A DNA stretch of 64,000 nucleotides. Source: an uncultured Barnesiella sp. Its GTDB lineage: Bacteria; Bacteroidota; Bacteroidia; Bacteroidales; Barnesiellaceae_A. Each line of letters begins with the position of its first letter. Position 1 is the first letter of the stretch. Below are positions 28,005 to 39,223 of the stretch, piece by piece. Below the pieces are notes generated by a model that did no database searches, was not told where the DNA came from, and was given only the letters and a program-made list of their open reading frames with translations. The stretch covers positions 19,836 to 83,835 of the forward strand of contig CALUJY010000012.1 of assembly GCA_944321085.1 (NCBI GenBank). The letters run 5' to 3'. The position numbers and the translations under genes were made by a program.

Positions 28005-29066
28005 TCACTTTAAATACTCACGGAAGAATTGTTCAATTTTGTCGAACGGTATCTTGTTCAGATTGTCATAAAGATCGGTATGCACAGCCCCCGGCAAGAT
28101 GAACAATTGCTTGTTATCGCCAGTCAACTTCTTGTAAGCATCCTCGCTGAAATAACGCGAATGGGCTTCCTCCCCGTGAACAAGCAGCACGGCACTGCGG
28201 ATTTCACCTGCGTATGACAGAATCGGCATGTTCAAGAACGAGAGTGTGGAAGTCTTGTTCCATCCGCCGTTGGAGTTGAGCGAACGCTTATGGTAGCCGC
28301 GCTCCGTCTTATAGTAGGCGAAATAATCTTTCAGGAATTGCGGAGCGTCATCGGGTATTACATCGGGCAGGCCTCCGGCAAGTTCATACGAACCATTACG
28401 ATAATCCGTTGTGCGCTGCGCGTTCAACTGGCAGCGCAATTCGTGACGTACATCGGCATTGTCGGCGGCATCGAAATAGCCGTTGGCATTGACACGGCTC
28501 ATGTCGTACATGGTGGCGGCAACGGTGGCCTTAATGCGCGTATCGATGGCTGCGGCATTGAGTGCCATGCCTCCCCAACCGCAGATACCAAGAATTCCGA
28601 TTTGTTCCGGATTCACATCGTCACGGGTGGAGAGATAGTCCACTGCTGCACAGAAATCCTCAGTGTTGATATCGGGCGATGCCACATAACGAGGCTGACC
28701 GCCACTTTCACCGGTGAACGAGGGGTCGAAAGCTATCGTAAGAAAGCCTCGCTTTGCAAGTTCTTGCGCATACAGTCCGGATGCTTGTTCCTTGACAGCC
28801 CCGAACGGGCCGCATACGGCAATGGCTGGCATTTTTTCCCCGGCATTCTTAGGAATATACAAATCAGCAGCAAGCGTGATGCCATAACGGTTGTGAAAAG
28901 TGATTTTACTATGGTTCACTTTGTCGCTCTGCGGGAAAGTCTTGTCCCAGTCTTGGGTCAATGTGAGTTGTTCTTCTTGAAATTTCATTTCTTTTTGTCC
29001 GTCTTGTGCAAAGGCTGTAGCGTTGACGGCTAACAGACCTGTTGCGATGATTGTCTTAATATTCAT
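28005..29066 (-). CDS. Secreted alpha/beta hydrolase with Cys nucleophile motif
   Basis: The 353-residue protein has a signal peptide (cleavage near TAFA, residue 20) and an alpha/beta-hydrolase fold of the dienelactone hydrolase-like type. The nucleophile elbow reads LGICGWGGMAL, with Cys162 instead of the usual Ser. The catalytic His is in PGAVHTDLYDN near the end, and GFLTIAFDPSFTGESGG is also characteristic. The substrate is unknown. It is the first gene of a two-gene run with the cyclophilin-like lipoprotein; a -7 box (TATTTTTG, 29094-29101) lies upstream. Confidence 0.88.
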   Translation of the reverse strand: MNIKTIIATGLLAVNATAFAQDGQKEMKFQEEQLTLTQDWDKTFPQSDKVNHSKITFHNRYGITLAADLYIPKNAGEKMPAIAVCGPFGAVKEQASGLYAQELAKRGFLTIAFDPSFTGESGGQPRYVASPDINTEDFCAAVDYLSTRDDVNPEQIGILGICGWGGMALNAAAIDTRIKATVAATMYDMSRVNANGYFDAADNADVRHELRCQLNAQRTTDYRNGSYELAGGLPDVIPDDAPQFLKDYFAYYKTERGYHKRSLNSNGGWNKTSTLSFLNMPILSYAGEIRSAVLLVHGEEAHSRYFSEDAYKKLTGDNKQLFILPGAVHTDLYDNLNKIPFDKIEQFFREYLK

Positions 29067-29541
29067 ACTGTTAATTTCAATCTTTTAATGATACAAAAAT
29101 AGCCGTTATTTCCACATCAGCTAATACCCAAAGAACTGATAAAAATACCTCAATCATAGATTTGGGAAAGCAAGCACTCACCATATAGAGAACAACCCTA
29201 TACCGAAAACCTATATACCACTATCCCATCAAGAGATTCCGCGCCATATAATACACCATAAGCCGAAAAGATAAAACAAGACACCAACAGCTATATGCTT
29301 TTGATAACGCCTTACATTTATCAGCAGTTTATAGGTATTAAACAATTTACATTATACAAAAAGAGCCGAACGGAAACAGCGGCAAATATGGCAGATTTGG
29401 CAATAAAAGCGTAACTTTGCACGCTTCTGACAGGATGTTTTTCCTGCCTTGCAGAAGAGCGGAAAAAACGGGCTGCGCCAGCAGTGAAAACGGATAAGAA
29501 AACGGCAAAGCAGCTCTGACGCCACCCATAAAACAAGTAGT
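29067..29541. other. 475-bp intergenic region before the MATE transporter
   Basis: The divergent gap between the hydrolase and the MATE gene. It holds a minus-strand -7 box TATTTTTG (29094-29101) and a plus-strand -7 box TAACTTTG (29412-29419). The latter would give the MATE gene a leader of about 115 nt containing one small hairpin (CAGGA ... TCCTG). I see no gene, tRNA or known riboswitch. Confidence 0.6.
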
Positions 29542-30858
29542 ATGAAAGCCAATCGCGAAATATTGCGCCTTGCCATACCCAACATCATCTCGAACATCAC
29601 CGTGCCGCTGATGGGCATCGTGAGTACGGCCATTGCCGGGCACTGGGACAGCGAGCACTCGGCTGCCGTGATAGGTGCATTGGCGATAGGCGTATCTATC
29701 TTTAATTTCATCTATTGGAATTGCTCGTTTGTACGCATGGGGACAAGCGGTCTCACGGCACAAGCCTACGGTGCCGACGACCGCGCAGAGTGTACCCGCA
29801 TGCTGGTGCGTGCTGTCACGGTAGCCGGCGTATTGGGCATGGCGATATGGCTGTTGCAGGTTCCGCTGGGGCAGTTTGCGCTATGGATGATGAACGGCAA
29901 CGAAATGGTGAGCGACTACTTCTATGCCCGCATTTGGGCAGTCCCGGCGGGTATCTTGCTCTTCGGGCTGAACGGATGGTTTACGGGGATGCAGAATGCC
30001 GTCATACCCATGTGCATTGCCGTGACAGTCAACGTGATACACTTGGCATGCAGCTTTGCCTTTGCCTTCGGGCTCGACTTGGGCATCGTAGGCATCGCAT
30101 ACGCCTCGGTCGTGGCGCAGTGGAGCGGTGTGCTGCTTGCTGCGGTGCTGTTGCTGCTATTTTTCCGCCATACGTTTGTAAGGGTAGCTTGGCGCGATAT
30201 ATTAGACCGACAGATGTTGCGCCGTTTTTTCTCTATCAACGGCAACATTATCATACGCACATTTTGCATCGTGATAGTCTATACCTTCTTCACCGCCATA
30301 TCGGCACGGATGGACGAGGAGATTCTCGCCGTGAATACGCTGCTGATGCAACTCTTTACGCTCTTCTCTTATATGAGCGACGGTTTTGCCTACGCTGCCG
30401 AGGCGTTGACCGGTCGTTTCACCGGAGCGCGCGACGAAGCATCATTGCGGTTATACATACGTCGCTGCATCATGTGGAGCATAGGTATCGCGCTGCTTTT
30501 CGTGAGCATCTACCTCATCGGGTGGCGCGACCTGCTGGGCATATTCGTCGATACGACACGGGGCAATGCGGCAGAGCTGATAGAGCATGCAGGCGAGTAT
30601 ATAGGATGGATTATCGTCATCCCCTTGGCCGGGTCGGTGCCGTTCCTGATAGACGGCATCATGGTAGGCGCCACGCAAACACGCATCATGCGCAACACCA
30701 TGCTCTTGGCAACGGCAGCCTTTTTTGCCATCTTCTACGGGTTTCATCCCATTATAGGCAACAACGCGCTGTGGCTCTCCTTTATGTCGTTTATGATACT
30801 GCGGGGTATCTTCCAATATATAGCAACCCGCCGGCTGGAACTGATATACAGGGTATAA
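29542..30858 (+). CDS. MATE family efflux transporter
   Basis: The 438-residue protein shows about twelve hydrophobic segments and MATE landmarks. It starts LRLAIPNIISNITVPLMGIV, then STAIAGHWDS, and contains FNFIYWNCSFVRMGTSGLTA near residue 55, typical of the DinF/NorM-like group. It would export cationic compounds using a Na+ or H+ gradient; the substrate cannot be told from the sequence. It stands alone between a divergent hydrolase gene and convergent enolase. Confidence 0.92.
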   Translation: MKANREILRLAIPNIISNITVPLMGIVSTAIAGHWDSEHSAAVIGALAIGVSIFNFIYWNCSFVRMGTSGLTAQAYGADDRAECTRMLVRAVTVAGVLGMAIWLLQVPLGQFALWMMNGNEMVSDYFYARIWAVPAGILLFGLNGWFTGMQNAVIPMCIAVTVNVIHLACSFAFAFGLDLGIVGIAYASVVAQWSGVLLAAVLLLLFFRHTFVRVAWRDILDRQMLRRFFSINGNIIIRTFCIVIVYTFFTAISARMDEEILAVNTLLMQLFTLFSYMSDGFAYAAEALTGRFTGARDEASLRLYIRRCIMWSIGIALLFVSIYLIGWRDLLGIFVDTTRGNAAELIEHAGEYIGWIIVIPLAGSVPFLIDGIMVGATQTRIMRNTMLLATAAFFAIFYGFHPIIGNNALWLSFMSFMILRGIFQYIATRRLELIYRV

Positions 30859-30985
30859 ATACGCCGGACGGACATCGGGGCAAAAGACGACACCTCGCAA
30901 CCGGTAGCAACATCATATTTCGCTACACAACAAAGAAAGGAGGAGCACGTACTACAACTACCCTTCTACCTTTGGTAACAACATA

Positions 30986-31029
30986 AAAAAGAGGAGCGCG
31001 CGCGACACGACGGCCAACGACACACTCCC
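30986..31029 (-). terminator. Probable terminator of enolase
   Basis: On the minus strand GGAGTGTG pairs with CGCGCTCC (two wobbles) and is followed by a T-rich run read from the A-run at 30986-30991. It lies 50 bp beyond the eno stop. Confidence 0.45.
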
Positions 31030-31078
31030 CCACCACAGTAGACTGAGAAGTTTTTTATCACATATTATCGTTTACTCA

Positions 31079-32722
<1,644 letters not shown>

Positions 32723-32923
32723 TCAGTCGTTCTCTTCGAGGATAAAGATATCCTCGACCGGTTTACGGAAATAGCGTGCAATTTTCAGCGCAAGCGGCGT
32801 CGATGGGAGGAAATGCCCCCTCTCGATAGCAACAATCGTCTGACGGCTCACGCCCACAGCCTCGGCCAACTGCTGCTGCGTTATATCGCACTCGGCGCGC
32901 TCTATCTTAATTCGGTTTTTCAT
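32723..32923 (-). CDS. Small HTH (Xre/Cro-type) transcriptional regulator
   Basis: The 66-residue protein from MKNRIKIERAECDITQQQLA is a single HTH_3 domain (AVGVSRQTIVAIERGHFLPS) and belongs to the compact YozG-like regulators that have no sensor domain. The longer start at 32950 would add nine residues. The ATG at 32921-32923 fits the family's start and overlaps the upstream membrane-protein gene by 17 bp. Such pairs of a tiny HTH protein and a small membrane protein are frequent; the membrane partner probably controls or is controlled by the regulator. Confidence 0.87.
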   Translation of the reverse strand: MKNRIKIERAECDITQQQLAEAVGVSRQTIVAIERGHFLPSTPLALKIARYFRKPVEDIFILEEND

Positions 32924-33320
32924 CGTCGAATACCTTTCTGTAATGTGCAATCATAATCTTGAATACCAACAAAAATACAACCGGGAAGAGGCATAAATTG
33001 GCAATCATGAAATAAAGATAATTCAAATCGTTGAATGCCAACGTACATACAATCAGCAGCCCCACATAGACATACAGCGACATCATCAACGCTTGCAACC
33101 TGACGGCCTGCACCATCTCGTCTTCCTGCCGCTCACGCGAGCAACAAATAAAAAGCGCCCCTATTGCTATGCCTATAATGGCTGTGTCGTTTACCACAAC
33201 ACCTACCACTCCGTTCAACGACAGGGCTTCAACAAGAATCAATACTCCTACTACCAAACACGGGACGAACAATATCCATCCGATTATCCGCATATAGTGC
33301 GGCAAAAGAATCGTTTTCAT
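32907..33320 (-). CDS. Small four-helix membrane protein
   Basis: The 137-residue protein has four predicted membrane segments (about 10-31, 45-60, 77-96, 101-122). A charged cytoplasmic-type loop SRERQEDEMVQAVRLQAL follows the second helix, and the tail is HYRKVFDDEKPN. I do not recognise a named family. The end of the gene overlaps the small HTH regulator gene by 17 bp, so the two are co-translated. The complete promoter at 33356-33386 supports a two-gene operon. Confidence 0.8.
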   Translation of the reverse strand: MKTILLPHYMRIIGWILFVPCLVVGVLILVEALSLNGVVGVVVNDTAIIGIAIGALFICCSRERQEDEMVQAVRLQALMMSLYVYVGLLIVCTLAFNDLNYLYFMIANLCLFPVVFLLVFKIMIAHYRKVFDDEKPN

Positions 33321-33355
33321 ACAGAATAAATTTTATGGTTAATAACTCAATGCCA

Positions 33356-33386
33356 CAAAGGTAAATAATACATTACATAAAGTCAA
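33356..33386 (-). promoter_or_regulatory. Promoter of the membrane protein/HTH operon
   Basis: TTG (33384-33386) and TACCTTTG (33356-33363) on the minus strand are 20 bp apart, a textbook Bacteroidota promoter, 35 bp before the start codon. Confidence 0.7.
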
Positions 33387-33454
33387 GTATTATTTACTTT
33401 TTATTCTAAAAAATTATCTGCCTATATCGCAACACTCACATTATCTATCAGTTG

Positions 33455-33496
33455 TAAAAAAAAGAGGATGAATCCGATATTTAGATTCATCCTCTT
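33455..33496 (-). terminator. Terminator of the M13 peptidase operon
   Basis: AAGAGGATGAATC (33462-33474) and GATTCATCCTCTT (33484-33496) form a perfect 13-bp stem. The A-run at 33455-33463 reads as the T-tract on the minus strand, 32 bp beyond the M13 stop. Confidence 0.88.
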
Positions 33497-33528
33497 ATAG
33501 AATGCAGGGCTATGCCAGCCTCACTATT

Positions 33529-35577
33529 TTACCATATCGTCACACGATCCTCGGGTGCCATATACATGGGGTCGCCCTCTTTAATATCGAATGCTTTGAA
33601 GAAAGAATCGATATTGCGCAATGCGGCATTAACGCGCCAGCGTCCCAGCGAGTGCGGGTCGGTCTTTGTGCGGAGACGTATTTCCTCATCGGTGATGTTA
33701 CCAGCCCACAATGTAGCATAAGCCAAATAGAAACGTTGGTCGGCGGTAAAGCCGTCGATAGGAGCAGGCTCTACACCATTGAGCGAGTTACGGAATGCCG
33801 TATAAGCCACGCGCAAACCTCCGTGATCGGCAATGTTCTCACCGAGGGTAAAGTTACCGTTGGCATGTATCGTATCTATTACGACGATACTGCTGTATTG
33901 GGCAGCCAATTTGTTGGCTCGCTCAACGAAACGATTGGCATCTTCTTCCGTCCACCAATCCGACATATTACCGTCCTTGTCGTATTGACGACCTTGGTCG
34001 TCGAATCCGTGTGTCATTTCATGACCTATCACAACGCCTATGGCACCATAATTGACGGCATCATCTGCATCGGCATTGAAGAAAGGAGGTTGCAGGATAC
34101 CGGCGGGGAAGCATATCTCGTTGGTCGTAGGATTATAATAAGCGTTGACCGTTTGAGGAGTCATAAGCCACTTATCTTTATCGACCGGCTTGCCTTCATC
34201 GGCGAGTTGGTAACGATTTTCAAACTCGCAAGCCCGCAATACATTGACCAAATAGGACTCTTCGGGATTAACTTCCAAACCATCGTAGTTACGCCATGTG
34301 TCGGGATAACCTATCTTTACATGGAAAGCTGCGAGTTTCTCTTGCGCTTTCTCTTTGGTAGCATCACTCATCCATTCGAGCGAGTCGATATGCTCGGCAA
34401 GAGCTTTCTGCAAATTGGCAACCAGCGTCACCATGCGTTCCTTCGACTCGGGCGAGAAGAACTTAGCAACATACATCTCGCCTACTGCCTCGCCCAACAA
34501 GCCATTCGGTACATTGAGGGCGCGTTTCCAACGAGCCTCTTGCTCTTGCTTACCCGAGAGAGCGCGTCCGTAGAAGTCGAAAGAAGCATCCATGAAATCG
34601 TCGCTCAACATACCGGTAGCTGCATCGGCCATATTGAACGTAAGATAGCAACGGAAGTCCTCATCGGAGAGCGAACCCAACAGTTTGTTTACCGCTGCCA
34701 TAGCACGCGGTTGGCATACGTTGACGACTGCCACCGAGTCGAGACCGAGCGTAGCGAAATAGGTATCCCAATCGAGATTGTTGTAAGCGGCTTTAAGCTC
34801 GTCGATGGTCATCTTGTTGTAGTTGGCTTGCGGATTGCGCAACTCATCGCGTGAGAATGCAGCTTCTGCCAATGTCGTCTCTATATTCATAACGGTCTCT
34901 ACGGCCTTCGATGCAGCTTCTTCATCATATCCGATGAGAGAGAAGAGACGGGCTATATATTTCTTGTAACTGTCGCGAATGGCAAGAGTCGACTCGTCAT
35001 TGAGCAAATAATAGTCGCGGTCGCCCATGTTCATACCGGCCTGATAGGTGCAGAATATGTTCATGCTACTGTTTTTGTCGTCGGCACCCACATAAGGAGC
35101 AAAGAAAGGTGCTATATTGCGCAAATGCATCGTACCCAAAATGACAGCCTTCTGCTCGGGGGTTGAGACAACGGCTATCTCCTCCAAATAGGGTTTCAAG
35201 GGTGTTGCCCCTTCTTCATTGAGGCGCACGCTGTCGAGACCCAATTTGTAAAGGTCGCTTATTTTCTGCTCTACGGTACCTTTGACAGCTTGTGTCTTAC
35301 CCATATCCTCAAACATTACGCGCAACCGTTCCTCGTTGTTGTCGATAAGTTTATCGAACGAACTGAAACGCGAACGCTCGGGCGTAAGAGGATTCTTAAC
35401 CATCCATCCGCCGCAGGCATACTGGTAGAAATCGTCACTTGCCATCACGGTAGTATCGAGGTTGGAAAGGTCAACACCCGGTACTTTGTTTCCATCGGTG
35501 GCTTTGGGAGCACATGCGCCTAATGTTACAAGCGCAACAGCCATTGAATAGAATTTCATTTTCGACATCATGTTCAT
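33529..35577 (-). CDS. M13 family metallopeptidase, lipoprotein
   Basis: The 682-residue protein starts with a lipoprotein signal (lipobox LGAC, Cys near residue 22). It has the neprilysin/PepO-type M13 fold: the N-terminal segment DDFYQYACGGWMVKNP and the zinc site VIGHEMTHGFDDQGRQYD (HExxH near residue 516). NAYYNPTTNEICFPAGILQP precedes it, and ENIADHGGLRVAY supplies the third zinc ligand. ALRNIDSFFKAFDIKEGD is near the end. It would degrade oligopeptides at the envelope. It follows the ABC-F gene by 17 bp and may be co-transcribed with it. Confidence 0.94.
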   Translation of the reverse strand: MNMMSKMKFYSMAVALVTLGACAPKATDGNKVPGVDLSNLDTTVMASDDFYQYACGGWMVKNPLTPERSRFSSFDKLIDNNEERLRVMFEDMGKTQAVKGTVEQKISDLYKLGLDSVRLNEEGATPLKPYLEEIAVVSTPEQKAVILGTMHLRNIAPFFAPYVGADDKNSSMNIFCTYQAGMNMGDRDYYLLNDESTLAIRDSYKKYIARLFSLIGYDEEAASKAVETVMNIETTLAEAAFSRDELRNPQANYNKMTIDELKAAYNNLDWDTYFATLGLDSVAVVNVCQPRAMAAVNKLLGSLSDEDFRCYLTFNMADAATGMLSDDFMDASFDFYGRALSGKQEQEARWKRALNVPNGLLGEAVGEMYVAKFFSPESKERMVTLVANLQKALAEHIDSLEWMSDATKEKAQEKLAAFHVKIGYPDTWRNYDGLEVNPEESYLVNVLRACEFENRYQLADEGKPVDKDKWLMTPQTVNAYYNPTTNEICFPAGILQPPFFNADADDAVNYGAIGVVIGHEMTHGFDDQGRQYDKDGNMSDWWTEEDANRFVERANKLAAQYSSIVVIDTIHANGNFTLGENIADHGGLRVAYTAFRNSLNGVEPAPIDGFTADQRFYLAYATLWAGNITDEEIRLRTKTDPHSLGRWRVNAALRNIDSFFKAFDIKEGDPMYMAPEDRVTIW

Positions 35578-35594
35578 GTGTTTTTTTAAGGTGA

Positions 35595-37538
35595 TTATGA
35601 TTGGTTTTTCAACATTTCAAGTTCTTCACTCTCTTTTTCCCACAGCGTCATCGCCTCATCGAGCGATTTTTTCAGACGGGCATGCTCTTCGTAGAGCGTC
35701 ACGTCGGCAGCTCCTTCGGGCGTACCGAGCTTGCGTTCAACCACATCTACGGCATACTCTATATGCTCTATCTCTTTTTCGCGGTCGGCCACGGAACGTT
35801 CGAGTTTCTTGATGCGACGTGCCTGCTCCTTACGCTCCTCATAAGAGACTTTCGAAGTAGTCTTCTCAACCGATGGCTGCTTGTCGGACGCTTTACGGTC
35901 AACAGCAGGTTTCTCCAATTCGCGGAGAGAATCTATTTTCTTCTTTTCCAAAAAATCGTAGATGCCGCCCAAATGTTCTCTGACACGCCCGCCGCCGAAT
36001 TCATACACTTTCGACACTAATCCATCGAGGAACTCACGGTCGTGCGACACGACGACGACTGTGCCATTGAAATCGGCAATGGCACTTTTCAGAATATCTT
36101 TGGTCACCATGTCGAGGTGGTTGGTAGGCTCGTCGAGGATGAGCAGGTTGACAGGTTCGAGCAACAGACGTATCATTGCCAAACGGGTTTTCTCGCCGCC
36201 CGACAAGACGCTCACTTTCTTTTCCGACGCCTCGCCACCGAACATAAACGCACCCAATATATCGCGTATCTTGGTACGTATATCGCCCACCGCCACACGG
36301 TCGATGGTATCGAAGACCGTGAGAGAACCGTCGAGCAACGATGCTTGGTTTTGGGCAAAGTAACCAATCTTTACGTTATGCCCTATTTTGAGGGTTCCGT
36401 CAAAAGGTATTTCGCCCATGATACACTTCACAAGCGTCGATTTTCCTTCGCCATTCTTGCCCACAAAAGCTACTTTCTCGCCGCGTTTGATGGTGAACGT
36501 AGCATGCTCGAATACGGTATGGTCGCCATATCGTTTGGTCACATCGTCGGCAATAATGGGATAATCGCCCGAACGCGGTGCCGGCGGGAAACGCAAATTG
36601 ATGTGCGAAGTGTCTATCTCGTCTACTTCGATGCGCTCGATTTTTTCGAGTTGCTTGATACGCGACTGTACCTGTACCGCCTTGGTGGCTTTGTATCTGA
36701 ACCGTTCTATAAACGCCTCGGTATCTTGTATCTGCTTCTGCTGATTCTCGTAGGCACGTTGTTGCTGTTCGAGCCGTTCGCGTCGCAACTCCACATACTT
36801 CGAGTAATTGACCTGATAATCGTAGATGTGCCCCAAAGATATTTCTATGGTACGGTTGGTCACATTGTCTATAAATGCGCGGTCGTGCGATACGAGCACC
36901 ACGGTATTGGCGCGCGTCGCCAAGAATGTTTCAAGCCACTGTATCGACTCGATGTCGAGGTGGTTGGTAGGCTCGTCGAGCAACAACACATCGGGACGCT
37001 GCAAAAGCAACTTTGCCAACTCGATACGCATACGCCACCCACCGCTAAACTCTGAGGTGGGACGCTCGAAGTCACTTCGCAGGAATCCAAGCCCCATGAG
37101 GGTACGTTCCAACTCGGCTTGATAGTTGGCGCTCTCCATCAGCATATACTGCTCGTTGGCCGCCGATACCCGCTCTATGAGTTCTTGATAATCGTCGCTA
37201 TCGTAATCGGTTCGGGCAGCCAGCTCTTCATTCATACGCTCGATGCGTTTTTTCATCTCGATGATATGGGCAAAAGCCAGCTCGGCCTCTTGCCTCACCG
37301 TACGCACATCGTTGAGCTGCATCTGCTGCGGCAGATAACCGATAGTAAGGTCACGCGGGCGATTGACGACGCCCGACGTAGGCATCTGCAAACCGGCTAT
37401 AATTTTGAGCATAGTCGATTTCCCGGCTCCGTTCTTGCCGACCAAAGCGATACGGTCGCGCTTGTTGATGACATAGGTAATGTCATCGAAGAGCGGATTA
37501 CCGCCGAACTCAACCGAAAGTTTTTCTATCGAAATCAT
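35595..37538 (-). CDS. ABC-F family ATPase
   Basis: The 647-residue protein has two ABC domains and no membrane segment. Walker A sites are VGKNGAGKST and VGKNGEGKST, the signatures are SGGWRMRIEL and SGGEKTRLAM, and both Walker B motifs read LLLDEPTNHLD or LILDEPTNHLD. Between them lies the basic linker (about 245-300) that reaches the peptidyl-transferase centre in this family. The C-terminus (about 540-647) is a charged coiled coil as in Uup/EttA-like members. It likely acts on the ribosome; antibiotic resistance is not implied. It sits 13 bp after the DEAD-box helicase gene. Confidence 0.94.
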   Translation of the reverse strand: MISIEKLSVEFGGNPLFDDITYVINKRDRIALVGKNGAGKSTMLKIIAGLQMPTSGVVNRPRDLTIGYLPQQMQLNDVRTVRQEAELAFAHIIEMKKRIERMNEELAARTDYDSDDYQELIERVSAANEQYMLMESANYQAELERTLMGLGFLRSDFERPTSEFSGGWRMRIELAKLLLQRPDVLLLDEPTNHLDIESIQWLETFLATRANTVVLVSHDRAFIDNVTNRTIEISLGHIYDYQVNYSKYVELRRERLEQQQRAYENQQKQIQDTEAFIERFRYKATKAVQVQSRIKQLEKIERIEVDEIDTSHINLRFPPAPRSGDYPIIADDVTKRYGDHTVFEHATFTIKRGEKVAFVGKNGEGKSTLVKCIMGEIPFDGTLKIGHNVKIGYFAQNQASLLDGSLTVFDTIDRVAVGDIRTKIRDILGAFMFGGEASEKKVSVLSGGEKTRLAMIRLLLEPVNLLILDEPTNHLDMVTKDILKSAIADFNGTVVVVSHDREFLDGLVSKVYEFGGGRVREHLGGIYDFLEKKKIDSLRELEKPAVDRKASDKQPSVEKTTSKVSYEERKEQARRIKKLERSVADREKEIEHIEYAVDVVERKLGTPEGAADVTLYEEHARLKKSLDEAMTLWEKESEELEMLKNQS

Positions 37539-37551
37539 TATTCAAACGCTA

Positions 37552-38883
37552 TTATGATGCAGCAGGTGCTTCATTTTGATTATTGCCCGAGGTGTTGCGA
37601 CGCACGTGTCTCTTGCGCGAGTGCCGCTTCGAGCCCTCGCCGCCACCGGCCGGCTTGCCTCCCTTCCGTCCCGAGACGTTGTGCCATGAGTTTCTACGGC
37701 GGCCGTTGCGACGGCCATCTTTCGGCTCACGAGGCTGATATATCGGAGCCTCGCCCAGCGATGCCGGCAACGTCTCCTTCTCTATCTCATAACCGAGGAA
37801 TTTCTCTATGCGGGCGAATTTTTCTTGCTCTTTTTCCGACACGAAGGTTATAGCCCGGCCTTGGGCATTGGCACGTGCCGTACGGCCTATACGGTGTATA
37901 TAATCTTCGGGGTCACGGGGTACGTCGTAATTGATGACCAGCTCTATCTGGTCTATATCTATACCACGCGCCACTATATCGGTAGCCACAAGAATATCTA
38001 TTTTGTTGTTTTTGAAATCGAGCATTACGCGGTCGCGATCTTCCTGCAACAAATCGGAGTGCATGGCGGCCACCTTGTACTTTTTGCGTTTCAACGTGAA
38101 AGCGACCTCCTTGCATTTTACTTTCGACGATGCAAAAACGATGGTCTTTCCGGCCGACGGACTGGCAAAGACATGTTCTACAATACCTATTTTCTGTGTC
38201 TCGTAACAGATATATGCACTCTGTTGTATGGCATCGTTAGGCTTCGACACGGCAACACTCACTTCTACGGGGTCGTGGAGTATATTTTTTGCCAACTGTC
38301 TGATTTTAGGAGGCATCGTGGCCGAAAACATCAACGTCTGCCGTTGTTTGGGCAGATAGGAACAGATGTCCATGATATCATCATAGAAACCCATATCGAG
38401 CATACGGTCGGCTTCATCGAGGACAAAATACTCTACGCCCGAGAAATCTATGTTGCTTATTTTAAGGTGCGATATAAGCCGGCCGGGGGTAGCTATCACC
38501 ACATCGGCTCCCAACCTGAGGCCACGCTTCTGTTGCTCCCACGAAGCGCCGTCGCCGCCTCCCGATACCGCAACGGTAGAGATGGGAGCGAAATATGAGA
38601 ATCCTTCAAATTGTAAATCTATTTGTTGTGCCAACTCACGGGTAGGTGTTACAATGATAGCACGCACTTTGTTGCTACCGGTACCACTCAGCAACATGCG
38701 ATTCATCAGCGGCAGAATGAAAGCTGCGGTCTTTCCCGTCCCGGTTTGAGCGCAAGCAATCATATCTTTCCCATCCATGATAACAGGAATCGCCTTTTCT
38801 TGTACAGGAGTTGCTTCGCGAAAGTTCATTGCGTCGAGACCGTCCATAATCTCGCTTTCGAACCCGAATTCATCAAATGTCAT
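37552..38883 (-). CDS. DEAD-box RNA helicase (RhlE-like)
   Basis: The 443-residue protein has the full DEAD-box motif set: Q motif (FREATPVQEKAIP), AQTGTGKTAAF, PTRELAQQI, FVLDEADRMLDMGF, SATMP, VATDIVARGID and HRIGRTAR. A basic, Arg/Gly/Lys-rich tail (about 380-443) would bind RNA. It resembles the RhlE group used in ribosome assembly and RNA decay. It is the first gene of a probable operon with the ABC-F and M13 genes (gaps 13 and 17 bp); a -7 box TATCTTTG lies at 38907-38914. Confidence 0.95.
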   Translation of the reverse strand: MTFDEFGFESEIMDGLDAMNFREATPVQEKAIPVIMDGKDMIACAQTGTGKTAAFILPLMNRMLLSGTGSNKVRAIIVTPTRELAQQIDLQFEGFSYFAPISTVAVSGGGDGASWEQQKRGLRLGADVVIATPGRLISHLKISNIDFSGVEYFVLDEADRMLDMGFYDDIMDICSYLPKQRQTLMFSATMPPKIRQLAKNILHDPVEVSVAVSKPNDAIQQSAYICYETQKIGIVEHVFASPSAGKTIVFASSKVKCKEVAFTLKRKKYKVAAMHSDLLQEDRDRVMLDFKNNKIDILVATDIVARGIDIDQIELVINYDVPRDPEDYIHRIGRTARANAQGRAITFVSEKEQEKFARIEKFLGYEIEKETLPASLGEAPIYQPREPKDGRRNGRRRNSWHNVSGRKGGKPAGGGEGSKRHSRKRHVRRNTSGNNQNEAPAAS

Positions 38884-39223
38884 AAACTTTTTTCTCTTTT
38901 ACCGTACAAAGATAATGATATTTCTCGTTTTACCTCATCGCAAGGCTCGAAGTAAGAATATGAAACAATAAAAAAACGAGAAATCTCTGTTTTCAAAGGA
39001 ACAAAACGGTTGCCTCATTACCTATTATATTGTAACTTAACAAATACAACACCATGCAATGTATTCCGTATGGCGACGTTAAGTGCCGTTAAGCGGCCAA
39101 CTTTCTTAATTAAAAGAGCTTAAATATATGATAGCAACGATACAAGCGATTGATTTACGTGTTAATTTTAGCATGTGAAAATATTAAAACAACCATGTAT
39201 TTAACATTATAAACAGATAAATC
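38884..39223. other. 340-bp divergent intergenic region before htrA
   Basis: Besides the minus-strand -7 box above, it holds a direct repeat CGTTAAG at 39077-39083 and 39087-39093 (10-bp period). The plus strand has no clear TAnnTTTG box before htrA, so htrA may use an alternative sigma factor. No gene is seen. Confidence 0.5.
38907..38914 (-). promoter_or_regulatory. -7 box for the DEAD-box/ABC-F/M13 operon
   Basis: TATCTTTG on the minus strand, 24 bp before the start codon, matches TAnnTTTG. Confidence 0.55.

Noticed and set aside
29420..29541. Riboswitch in the MATE leader
   Set aside because: Only one short hairpin is seen and no known aptamer consensus could be matched by eye.
33502..34854. 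450-codon plus-strand frame opposite the M13 peptidase
   Set aside because: The HExxH site and family motifs are on the minus strand.
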